This document shows positions 1-6,140 of a stretch of DNA of 9,171 nucleotides, one piece after another. Origin of the DNA: Accumulibacter sp. Lineage in GTDB: Bacteria > Pseudomonadota > Gammaproteobacteria > Burkholderiales > Rhodocyclaceae. Where the stretch lies: assembly GCA_003538495.1 (NCBI GenBank), contig DPSD01000332.1:1-9171 (forward strand), read 5' to 3'. The stretch's first letter is position 1, and each line of letters starts with the position of its first letter. Under the pieces are notes generated by a model that was given only the letters and a program-made list of their open reading frames with translations, searched no databases and had not been told where the DNA came from. The position numbers and the translations under genes are program-made.

Positions 1-1
1 C

Positions 2-34
2 AAAAAAAGACCAACCCGATGAGGGGTTGGTCTT
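2..34 (-). terminator. Intrinsic terminator of the tRNA-Ile gene
   Basis: Read on the minus strand, positions 34-24 pair perfectly with 17-7, giving an 11-bp stem with a 6-nt loop. A run of seven T (8-2, partly within the stem) follows. It lies 7 nt beyond the encoded CCA end of the tRNA, so it should end tRNA transcription. The short distance suggests the tRNA is a single-gene unit. Confidence 0.9.
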
Positions 35-40
35 CTTGTC

Positions 41-367
41 TGGTGGGCCCGCAGGGACTTGAACCCTGGACCAAAGGATTATGCTTACCGCTACGGCTTT
101 CACCGCCTCTTTCGAGTTTGCGGTCTGGACTATACCTTCCCTTTACAGGCTGGCCGTCTAGTCTCTACACCTTCCCCCTGGCGCTATGGGGGCTTGGCTC
201 GGTATTGGCGTCTCCCGCAGGTCTTAGCTTCCACCGAATTTGACCAGTTCTACCCGCCACCAGCGCGACGCTGGGAACGGGCAACCCATGCAAACCAGCC
301 ACCCATCAGGCGATGTTCAGGCTGGTCGCGCTAAGTCCTCTGCTCTAACCAACTGAGCTACAGGCCC
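41..367 (-). tRNA. ileX: tRNA-Ile(CAU), split by a group I intron
   Basis: The exons are 367-334 (34 nt) and 83-41 (43 nt). Joined they give a 77-nt tRNA with a 7-bp acceptor stem (GGGCCTG with CGGGCCC), a standard D arm, an anticodon stem GAGGA/TCCTT and anticodon loop CTCATAA. It also has a normal T arm with TTCAAGT and an encoded CCA (43-41). CAU in this scaffold is the isoleucine-2 tRNA, whose C34 is normally converted to lysidine by TilS so that it reads AUA. The identity rests on close similarity to other bacterial Ile2 tRNAs and on Azoarcus carrying a related intron in the same tRNA. An elongator Met tRNA is the alternative. The symbol is by analogy with E. coli ileX. The gene is inactive unless the intron is removed. 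Confidence 0.9.
84..333 (-). other. Group I self-splicing intron (IC3-like, Azoarcus type) in tRNA-Ile
   Basis: This 250-nt insert lies in the tRNA anticodon loop and carries a complete group I core on the minus strand. P3 is CUGGUC (247-242) with GGCCAG (155-150). P7 is GACUA (163-159) with UAGUC (132-128). P4 is formed by CGGU/ACCG strands around 236-233 and 205-202. P6 has a CCCCC/GGGGG stem (about 190-174). P9 is ACCGC/GCGGU capped by a CUC-GAAA-GAG hairpin (124-102). The stretch at 172-155 containing GUGUAGAGACUAGACGG matches the Azoarcus ribozyme core as I remember it. The intron ends in the obligatory G (84) and the 5' exon ends in U (334). The internal guide GGUU (286-283) pairs with exon GACU, and AUG (289-287) can form P10 with the 3' exon CAU. 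No homing endonuclease ORF fits inside. It should splice itself using guanosine and restore the tRNA. Confidence 0.93.
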
Positions 368-374
368 GGACGGT

Positions 375-402
375 ATTCTACAGACTTCCGGCGAACTGGC
401 CA
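375..402 (-). promoter_or_regulatory. Putative sigma70 promoter of the tRNA-Ile gene
   Basis: On the minus strand a -10 box TAGAAT (380-375, 5/6 to consensus) lies 16 bp downstream of TGGCCA (402-397, 4/6 to TTGACA). Transcription would begin about 0-5 nt before the first tRNA base at 367, leaving a very short leader. This is inferred from sequence match and position only. Confidence 0.6.
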
Positions 403-477
403 GCGTACCGCGTCGCGAACGGCAGTTGAGCGGCGTTTGTCGGCAGCGCCGGGAACGTCGGAAGGCGAAGGCAGTGC

Positions 478-1698
478 TCAGAGGTGAACGCCGCCCGCCG
501 GTCGGACTTCAGCTTCCAGCAGGCAGCTCTCGATGCGTTTGGTGGTCTGCGCGATATCCTCGTCAAGGCCGATGGAAAAACGGATCAGGCCGTCGCGCAA
601 ACCTGCCGCCTCTCGTTCTTCGAGCGGGATCTCGGATGAGGTACTGTGGCCGGGAGTGTTGAACAGCGTCTTGAAGTAGCCGAGGCTGACCGCCAGGTAG
701 CCCACCTTGTCGCGTTGCATCAGCGTCATCAGGCGGTTGGCGGCGGCCAGATTGCCGGCGTCCAGGGTCAGCATGCCGCCCCAACCATAGCCAGGGTTCA
801 TCAGCTGCTCGAGCAAGTTGTGATGAGGATGGCTGGCCAGTCCGGGGTAGTGCACGGCGTGGCCCAACGCTTCGAGCCGGCTCGATACGTACAGGGCGTT
901 GGCGCCGTGCTGGCGCAAGCGGATGTGCAGACTGTGCAGGTTCTTCAGGATGCTCGCCGCACGCGTGCTGTCGAGCACCGGTCCGAGGAGCATGCTCGGA
1001 CCGGCATTGATGTCGTTCAGGCGGGAGATGAACTCGCGCGAGGAGACGACGCAACCGGCGACGCAGTCGCTGGTGCCATTGACGAACTTGGTCAGGCTAT
1101 GCACGACGATGTCCGCGCCGTGCCGCAGCGGCGACAGGATCATCGGTGTGAAGGTGTTGTCGACCACCAGCTGTGCGCCGTTTTCGTGGGCGATGGTGGC
1201 CAGGGCCGGGAGGTCGCTGACTTCGAGCAGCGGGTTGCTGAGCGACTCGCAGTAAAGCACTCGGGTTCGCGGGCTCATCGCCGCCCGGACCGCGTCGTGA
1301 TCGCAAAGGTCGACGAAGCGGGTGATCACGCCGAAGCGCGGCAGCAGGTTCTTGAGCAGGGCATAGGTACCGCCATAGATGCTACGGCCGCAGACGATCT
1401 CGTCGCCGGCACCGCACAGGGTCATCAGCGTGGTACTGATGGCGCCCATTCCCGAAGCCATGACCTGCGCCGACTGGCCGTCTTCCATGCGCTCGAGGGC
1501 GCTGGCGAGGTATTTGTTGGTCGGGTTGAAGTGGCGCGAGTAGAGGAAGCAGCCCTCGATCTCGTGCTCGAACAACTCCTCCATTCGTTCCGGGCTCAGG
1601 AAAGTATAGGTGGAGGAGTCGGTGATCGACGGATTGACGTCGCCGAACTCACCAAACACCAGGTAGTCCTGGACGCGGGATGCTGGACTGAAAGCCAT
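478..1698 (-). CDS. PLP-dependent Cys/Met metabolism enzyme (cystathionine gamma-synthase / methionine gamma-lyase superfamily)
   Basis: The 406-aa length is typical of fold-type I enzymes that act on homoserine esters, cystathionine or methionine in the cytosol. Visible motifs: YSRHFNPT (53-60, the family YSR..NPT phosphate-binding site), SGMGAIS (82-88), YGGT (108-111), ESLSNP (151-156), VVDNTF (178-183) and the PLP lysine K204 in HSLTKFVNG. The C-terminal SLGYFKTLFNTPG..T block (338-353) corresponds to the substrate-binding segment. The position after the PLP loop reads GTSD instead of the common GHSD. YGGT lacks the cysteine that methionine gamma-lyases usually carry after YG, so O-acylhomoserine sulfhydrylase, cystathionine synthase/lyase and methionine lyase cannot be separated. 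The ATG at 1698 is chosen because GGAGG lies 8 nt upstream; the frame is open further upstream but has no other site this good. It is divergent from the LeuB-like gene. Confidence 0.9.
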   Translation of the reverse strand: MAFSPASRVQDYLVFGEFGDVNPSITDSSTYTFLSPERMEELFEHEIEGCFLYSRHFNPTNKYLASALERMEDGQSAQVMASGMGAISTTLMTLCGAGDEIVCGRSIYGGTYALLKNLLPRFGVITRFVDLCDHDAVRAAMSPRTRVLYCESLSNPLLEVSDLPALATIAHENGAQLVVDNTFTPMILSPLRHGADIVVHSLTKFVNGTSDCVAGCVVSSREFISRLNDINAGPSMLLGPVLDSTRAASILKNLHSLHIRLRQHGANALYVSSRLEALGHAVHYPGLASHPHHNLLEQLMNPGYGWGGMLTLDAGNLAAANRLMTLMQRDKVGYLAVSLGYFKTLFNTPGHSTSSEIPLEEREAAGLRDGLIRFSIGLDEDIAQTTKRIESCLLEAEVRPAGGVHL

Positions 1699-1761
1699 GC
1701 GGGTGCCCTCCGGGGGTGGTCGAACAGCAACCGTAGCACGTCTCGCGTGTCGATGGCAAAA

Positions 1762-1833
1762 GCTCCGCACCTTGTTCGGAGCGCGGCGCCATTCCTTGGC
1801 GCCTCGGCTGCGCCTGCGCTTTTGCAAGCAGCC
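1762..1833 (-). repeat. Three tandem 6-bp hairpins in the leader of the PLP-enzyme gene
   Basis: Perfect inverted repeats follow each other with 2-nt linkers. They are GGCTGC/GCAGCC (1806-1811 with 1828-1833), GGCGCC/GGCGCC (1785-1790 with 1798-1803) and GCTCCG/CGGAGC (1762-1767 with 1777-1782). Read on the minus strand the last hairpin is followed directly by TTTT (1761-1758), 60 nt before the start codon at 1698. This could be a leader RNA structure, an attenuator or a dispersed repeat. I do not recognise a known riboswitch class. The arrangement is seen directly; function is inference. Confidence 0.5.
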
Positions 1834-1893
1834 CGTAGCGCGTGCACGAGCCCTTTCCCGATGCCCAAAAAATGACGAGCGCAAAGAAAGCGC

Positions 1894-1922
1894 TTGACCA
1901 CACGGGCGCTTTTCCTTATCAA
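1894..1922 (+). promoter_or_regulatory. Putative sigma70 promoter of the LeuB-like gene
   Basis: TTGACC (1894-1899, 5/6) and TATCAA (1917-1922, 4/6) are separated by an ideal 17 bp. Transcription would begin near 1929 and leave a leader of about 140 nt before the start codon. The region between lacks a clear ORF. Confidence 0.5.
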
Positions 1923-2072
1923 TAGGCGGCAGTATCCATTGGCGTGGTGCTTTGTCGGACGTCGCTTCCTGGACGGCGATTCGCGCCACGGCTTCGGCGG
2001 CGTGGGGACGGTCTTTCGCCGCTGGTTTTGCCCGAGAATCCGTCACGCTCAGCACGAGGGAAACAAGTGCGC

Positions 2073-3170
2073 ATGGACAGAAGAGATTTTCGTTTTCGCA
2101 TTGCGGTTCTTGCTGGAGACGGGATTGGCCCGGAAGTCATGACCGCCTGCTTGCAGGTCCTCGAGGTCCTCCAGGAGCGCTTCGACGGCGCCCGCTTCGA
2201 CTTCCGGCCACTGGAAGCGGGCGCCGCCCACTATCACAAGACCGGTACGGCCTTTTCCGATGAAAGCATGGCCGAGTGCAGGAAAGCCGACGCGATCCTG
2301 TTTGGTGCGGTGGGCTTGCCGCATGTTCGCTACCCGGATGGAACGGAAATCGCGACACATGTCGATCTGCGCGCCGAGCTGGATCTGTACGCAGGGTTGC
2401 ACCCGATCCGCAGCTATCCGCGATTGCCGCGCGTGTTGGCCGACAAGAGGGCTGCCGCCGTCGATCTGGTGCTGGTTCGCGAACTGAGCGAAGGGCTCCT
2501 TTACTCGCGTGGGCGCGGGTCACTCGAAAATGATACGGTCGCCAGGGAAACGATGGTCATCTCGCGCGACGCCAGCCGCCGGGTTTCCGAATTTGCCTTT
2601 CGGGTTGCCGGGCGTCGAGCCAAGAGCAAGAGGCGGCCGGGCCGGGTCAGCTGTGTCGATCAGGCCAACGTGCTCCCCTCGATGGCTTTCTTCCGCAAGA
2701 TTTTCGGCGAGGTGGCGGCAGCTCATCCCGCGATCAGCGCCGAATATGCTTACGTGGACGCGACTGCGGCGAAGCTCGTCAGGTCGCCGTGGGACTTCGA
2801 CGTCCTGGTCACCGAAAACGCTTGCGGCAGCGTCTTTTCCAGCCTCGCCGCGGCGCTTGCCGGCAGTCTCTCGTTGGCGCCAACGGCCGAGATCGGCGAT
2901 CGGCACGCCGTTTTCCAGCCGGCCCACGGCAGTGCTCCGGACATTGCCGGTCGGGACATCGCCAATCCGGTGGCGCAGATTCTCTCGGCAGCGCTGATGC
3001 TCGACTGGCTGGCCGACCAGCACGGCGAACCTCGGCTGGCGCATGCCGCACGGATCCTCGAAAATGCCGTCGAGAAGGCCATGGCGGTGGTCTATCCGAT
3101 CGCTTTTGGCGGGCAGGACGGCACGACGGCGATCGCCAAGGCGATCATTTCCCACATTCGCAAGGCGTGA
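2073..3170 (+). CDS. LeuB/isocitrate-dehydrogenase-family protein with substituted active-site residues
   Basis: This 365-aa protein has the whole beta-decarboxylating dehydrogenase fold signature. It shows GDGIGPEV (15-22), substrate Arg R100 and R136, YVDA with D229, HGSAPDIAG (285-293, NAD-binding region) and IANP (296-299). The family normally oxidises and decarboxylates 3-isopropylmalate, isocitrate or tartrate with NAD and Mg2+ or Mn2+. Aligned by eye to Thermus LeuB, the catalytic Lys185 position is Q197 (DQANVL instead of DKANVL). Metal ligands Asp241 and Asp245 are S253 and S257, and substrate Arg104 is H110. Tyr is present at 144, next to the usual Tyr139 column. It may therefore be a pseudoenzyme, a regulatory subunit or an enzyme with a changed chemistry; leuB itself is unlikely. 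The ATG at 2073 is used. An in-frame GTG at 2067 has better spacing (6 nt) from GAGGG at 2056-2060 and may be the true start. Confidence 0.85.
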   Translation: MDRRDFRFRIAVLAGDGIGPEVMTACLQVLEVLQERFDGARFDFRPLEAGAAHYHKTGTAFSDESMAECRKADAILFGAVGLPHVRYPDGTEIATHVDLRAELDLYAGLHPIRSYPRLPRVLADKRAAAVDLVLVRELSEGLLYSRGRGSLENDTVARETMVISRDASRRVSEFAFRVAGRRAKSKRRPGRVSCVDQANVLPSMAFFRKIFGEVAAAHPAISAEYAYVDATAAKLVRSPWDFDVLVTENACGSVFSSLAAALAGSLSLAPTAEIGDRHAVFQPAHGSAPDIAGRDIANPVAQILSAALMLDWLADQHGEPRLAHAARILENAVEKAMAVVYPIAFGGQDGTTAIAKAIISHIRKA

Positions 3171-3209
3171 TCGCCATCGGAGGCGCCGCACCGACGACGC
3201 TGGGCGGAC

Positions 3210-3218
3210 TGGTAGAAT
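3210..3218 (+). promoter_or_regulatory. Extended -10 promoter of the esterase gene
   Basis: TG-G-TAGAAT (TG at 3210-3211, hexamer 3213-3218) fits the extended -10 form, which does not need a strong -35 box. Transcription would begin near 3225, about 34 nt before the ATG at 3259. It lies in the 88-bp gap after the LeuB-like gene, so esterase and ygjP need not depend on read-through. Confidence 0.55.
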
Positions 3219-3258
3219 GGCAGCCTTTCCCCCTTTTCCCTGCACAAGGATCCGCCCC

Positions 3259-3963
3259 ATGACCGCAGCAGCTACCCACACCGCCGATCCGCTCCTGCCC
3301 GCTGTCGAACGTCAGACCGGCGAGACGCCAAAGTGCGCGGTGATCTGGTTGCATGGTCTCGGCGCCGATGGACACGACTTCGAGCCGATCGTGGACGAGT
3401 TCGATTTCGACCAGTTGCCGGCGCTCCGTTTTGTCTTCCCGCATGCGCCGATGCGCGCGGTGACGATCAATGGCGGCATGGTGATGCGCGCCTGGTACGA
3501 CATCGTCTCACCCGATTTTTCGCCGGGACGCGAGGAAGCCGAGGGCGTGCGCGAATCGGCGCGGCAAGTCGAGGCGCTGATTGCCCGTGAAAACGAGCGC
3601 GGCATCCCCGACACGCGCATCGTCCTGGCCGGCTTTTCGCAGGGCGGCGTCATCGCTTTGCATACCGGCTTGCGGCATCCGCAGCGCCTGGCCGGCATCC
3701 TGGCGCTTTCCTGTTACTTGCCAATGGCCGATACGCTGGCTGCCGAAGCGTCTGCCGGCAACCGCAACGTGCCGATCTTCATGGCGCATGGGCAGCACGA
3801 CGCGGTCATTCCCTACGACTTCGGCAAGCGCAGCGCCAAACTGCTGAAAGCGGCGAACTACGCCGTCGAGTGGCATAACTATCCGGCCGAGCACACCGTT
3901 TGCCTGGAGGAGCTGCAAGATATCGAAGCCTGGCTGCACAAGGTTCTGGCCAGCGCCTGCTGA
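3259..3963 (+). CDS. Carboxylesterase / phospholipase-type alpha/beta hydrolase
   Basis: This 234-aa cytosolic serine hydrolase is of the Pseudomonas carboxylesterase-II / acyl-protein-thioesterase type, which cleaves short to medium carboxyl esters or thioesters. The catalytic triad is visible: Ser127 in GFSQGG (125-130), Asp181 in GQHDAVIPY (178-186) and His212 in YPAEHTVC (208-215). The oxyanion-hole strand is LHGLGADG (31-38). No signal peptide or membrane segment is seen and the length is normal for the family. The ATG at 3259 has AAGGA (3246-3250) 8 nt upstream; the frame is open further upstream, but that part reads as a shadow of the preceding gene. The ygjP start follows the stop codon by 2 nt, so the two are probably co-transcribed. 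The natural substrate cannot be told from sequence. Confidence 0.92.
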   Translation: MTAAATHTADPLLPAVERQTGETPKCAVIWLHGLGADGHDFEPIVDEFDFDQLPALRFVFPHAPMRAVTINGGMVMRAWYDIVSPDFSPGREEAEGVRESARQVEALIARENERGIPDTRIVLAGFSQGGVIALHTGLRHPQRLAGILALSCYLPMADTLAAEASAGNRNVPIFMAHGQHDAVIPYDFGKRSAKLLKAANYAVEWHNYPAEHTVCLEELQDIEAWLHKVLASAC

Positions 3964-3965
3964 GG

Positions 3966-4472
3966 ATGCTGCCGCTCCGCTATCTGGCCGGTTATCCCGA
4001 GGATCTGCAGCGGCAGGTCCGCGAGGCGATAGCGCAGGGTCGGCTGACACCCATGCTGCGCAGCAGGTACCCGGGGACGCACCCGGTGCGCAGCGATGGC
4101 GCGCTGTTCGACTACACGCTGGCGTTGAAGAACCGCTTCCTGCGCAATGCCGAACCACCGGCCAGGGTCCTGTTCGACAGCCGGCTGCAGCTGACCGCCC
4201 ATGCTCTGGGGATCAATGGCGGGCTACCGCGGATGCAGGGCAACCGAATCAAGTGGAAACGTGAAATCAGGGTGGCCAGCGTCTTCAAGGACGCGCCGCC
4301 CGAGTTCCTGCGGATGATCGTCGTGCACGAACTGGCGCACTTGAAAGAGTCCGAACACGACCGGGCCTTTTACCGGCTGTGCAACCACATGGAGCCGGCG
4401 TATCACCAGCTTGAATTCGATCTGCGTCTCTATCTGACCCAGCGCGAGTTGAGCGGTTTGCCCGGCGCCTGA
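3966..4472 (+). CDS. ygjP: YgjP-type metal-dependent hydrolase (DUF45 family, HELAH motif)
   Basis: The 168 aa align along nearly the whole length with E. coli YgjP (167 aa as I recall). The match covers the N-terminal YL.GYPE..L, the central LKN.FLRNA and the segment FLRMIVVHELAHLKE. The zinc-binding motif is H121-E122-x-x-H125, with H131 as a further candidate ligand, followed by FY.LC.HMEP.YHQLEFD (135-152). The family is grouped with SprT/M48-like gluzincins. E. coli YgjP has been reported to act as a UTP pyrophosphatase, so peptidase activity should not be assumed. The start at 3966 matches the E. coli N-terminus. The only Shine-Dalgarno-like bases (GAGG, 3962-3965) overlap the esterase stop codon and abut the ATG, so initiation probably depends on translational coupling. 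Confidence 0.93.
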   Translation: MLPLRYLAGYPEDLQRQVREAIAQGRLTPMLRSRYPGTHPVRSDGALFDYTLALKNRFLRNAEPPARVLFDSRLQLTAHALGINGGLPRMQGNRIKWKREIRVASVFKDAPPEFLRMIVVHELAHLKESEHDRAFYRLCNHMEPAYHQLEFDLRLYLTQRELSGLPGA

Positions 4473-4591
4473 CGCCGGCGCTGTTTCCGGAACTGCCCCA
4501 TCACCGCGGCGCGCTGCGTCGTGCCCCTTTTCCCGGCGATGACTAAAGGCTAGACTTCCGGTTTATCCATATCAAACAAGTGGTGAATGTC

Positions 4592-5356
4592 ATGCGCCGA
4601 GTTGTCTTCAACCAGAAGGGCGGCGTGGGAAAGTCCACCATTGCCTGCAACCTGGCCGCCATCGGCGCTGCGCGGGGGCGGCGGACCTTGCTGATCGACC
4701 TCGACGCACAAGCCAATTCCTCACGCTACCTGTTGGGCCCGGCGCTGGCTGAGCAAGGGAAGACCCTGGCGCACTTCTTCGACGGCCTGCTCGGCTACAA
4801 GCTGTTTCCCGAGGCGCTGGACGCGTACATCGTCCCGACACCCTTTGCCAATCTCGATGTCCTGCCGTCAGATCCGCGGCTGGAGGAGCTGCAGTTCAAG
4901 CTTGAGTCACGCTACAAGATGTACAAGCTGCGCGAGTCCCTTGACAAGCTGCAGGCGTACGACGATGTCTTCATCGATACCCCGCCGGCGCTGAATTTCT
5001 TCACCCGGTCGGCGCTGATCGCCGCCGATACCTGCCTGATCCCCTTCGATTGCGACGATTTCTCGCGGCAGGCGCTGTACACGCTGATGGACAGCGTGCG
5101 CGAGATCAGGAGCGACCACAACCGCGAACTGCGGGTCGAGGGCATTGTGGTCAACCACTATCAGGCCCGCGCCAGGCTGCCATCGCAGCTGGTCGCCGAA
5201 CTGCGCGCCGAGGGGCTGCCGATCCTCGATGCTTTCGTGTCCGCCTCGATCAGGATTCGCGAGTCGCACCACCAGGCGCTGCCGATGATCCACCTGGATC
5301 CCCGACACAAGCTGACCGGCGAATTCGCGCGACTTTACGACTTGCTGTCGCCATGA
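4592..5356 (+). CDS. Orphan ParA/MinD-family ATPase
   Basis: This 254-aa protein has a deviant Walker A box KGGVGKST (9-16) with signature Lys9 and Lys14. It also has the LLIDLDAQANS switch region (33-43, Ala where most ParA have Pro) and FIDTPPAL (127-134). Such ATPases dimerise with ATP on DNA or a surface and position DNA, machinery or complexes in the cell. No parB-like gene or parS-like repeat is seen nearby, so a partition role is not supported. It may act on another cargo or as a one-gene chromosomal ParA homologue. The ATG at 4592 is preferred because AAGTGG lies 8 nt upstream and homologues begin just before the Walker box. A GTG at 4580 would add four residues. The 119-bp gap after ygjP has AT-rich sequence at 4561-4577 but no clear promoter. 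Confidence 0.88.
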   Translation: MRRVVFNQKGGVGKSTIACNLAAIGAARGRRTLLIDLDAQANSSRYLLGPALAEQGKTLAHFFDGLLGYKLFPEALDAYIVPTPFANLDVLPSDPRLEELQFKLESRYKMYKLRESLDKLQAYDDVFIDTPPALNFFTRSALIAADTCLIPFDCDDFSRQALYTLMDSVREIRSDHNRELRVEGIVVNHYQARARLPSQLVAELRAEGLPILDAFVSASIRIRESHHQALPMIHLDPRHKLTGEFARLYDLLSP

Positions 5357-5492
5357 GCCGAGTGCCGACGATCGCTGGCTGGCGAAGCGCATCCGAACGG
5401 CGAGCCGCCGCGTACCCCGGATCTCGGGGCGCCTGATGAACGTGCCGGCAGCGGTCGGTTGGCAGGCGCTTGCCACGAGGCGGGAGGAAAGC

Positions 5493-6140
5493 ATGCGGGT
5501 CTTCGTAACCGGCGGTACCGGCTATATCGGCAGCCGCCTGATTCCCGCCCTGATCGGCCGCGGCCATCGGGTCGCCGCGCTGGCCCGGCGCGAGTCCGCG
5601 CAGCGGCTCGCTTCGGGTTGCCGTGTGGTCATCGGCGATGCGCTCGACGGATCCAGCTATGCGCCGGCGATCGACGGCGCCGATGCCCTGGTTCATCTGG
5701 TCGGCGTTGCCCATCCCGGTCCGGCAAAGGCCGCGGCCTTCCGGAGCGTGGACCTGGCTTCCGCTCGCGCTGCCCTGGCTGCGGCCCTCGACGCCGGCGT
5801 CCCGCATCTCATCTACCTCAGCGTTGCGCAACCGGCGCCGGTGATGCGTGCCTACGTCGCCGCGCGCGCCGAGGCCGAAGCGCTGATCCGCGGCAGCGGC
5901 ATTCCATCCACCTTTCTGCGCCCGTGGTACGTGCTGGGGCCTGGTCACCGCTGGCCAATGGCCTTGCTGCCGGTCTACTACCTGTTCGAGAGGCTGCCGC
6001 TGACGCGCGCCGCAGCGGCCCGCTTTGGCCTGGTCGGCGCCGAACAGATGGTGAACGCGATCGTGCGCGCGGTCGAAGACCCGCCGTCCGGCGTGCGCAT
6101 CGTGGAAGTGCCCGAGATCCGGCGCTCAGCGCGTCCCTAG
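5493..6140 (+). CDS. Atypical extended SDR / NmrA-like NAD(P)-binding protein
   Basis: This 215-aa Rossmann-fold protein begins with VTGGTGYIGSRL (5-16), the nucleotide-binding glycine motif. DALVHLVGV (64-72) and LIYLS (106-110) are typical of NAD(P)-dependent epimerase-like proteins. At the catalytic site YxxxK reads Y121-V-A-A-R125, so Lys is replaced by Arg. RPWYVLGPGHRWP (143-155) is a strong local motif. The protein is shorter than full epimerases (about 300 aa) and may bind NAD(P)H as a sensor or reductase without classical SDR catalysis. The start at 5493 has GGAGG (5483-5487) 5 nt upstream; an in-frame ATG at 5436 is less well supported. The 3' end overlaps the opposite-strand hydrolase gene by 15 bp. 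Confidence 0.85.
   Translation: MRVFVTGGTGYIGSRLIPALIGRGHRVAALARRESAQRLASGCRVVIGDALDGSSYAPAIDGADALVHLVGVAHPGPAKAAAFRSVDLASARAALAAALDAGVPHLIYLSVAQPAPVMRAYVAARAEAEALIRGSGIPSTFLRPWYVLGPGHRWPMALLPVYYLFERLPLTRAAAARFGLVGAEQMVNAIVRAVEDPPSGVRIVEVPEIRRSARP

Larger units (their letters stand above)
1699..2072. other. 374-bp divergent intergenic region
   Basis: This separates the minus-strand PLP-enzyme gene from the plus-strand LeuB-like gene. It contains a plus-strand promoter candidate (1894-1922) and three tandem hairpins (1762-1833). A short hairpin AGCGC/GCGCT with a 7-nt loop lies just before the -35 box. Reading frames cross the region on both strands, but none has a convincing ribosome-binding site and recognisable protein together, so I treat it as non-coding. 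Confidence 0.7.

Noticed and set aside
19..334. Plus-strand ORFs of 74 and 91 codons across the tRNA and intron, possibly a homing endonuclease
   Set aside because: They lie antisense to the intron and cross tRNA exons. They show no endonuclease motif, and the ribozyme structure explains the sequence.
646..1875. 409-codon plus-strand ORF opposite the PLP enzyme gene
   Set aside because: It is an antisense shadow in GC-rich DNA. The minus strand has all family motifs and a good ribosome-binding site; this frame has none.
4540..4591. Promoter before the ParA gene
   Set aside because: AT-rich hexamers are present, but no pair of boxes with suitable spacing reaches a convincing match.
5415..5429. 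CCCCG/CGGGG hairpin after the ParA gene, possible terminator
   Set aside because: The stem is only 5 bp and no T-run follows on either strand.
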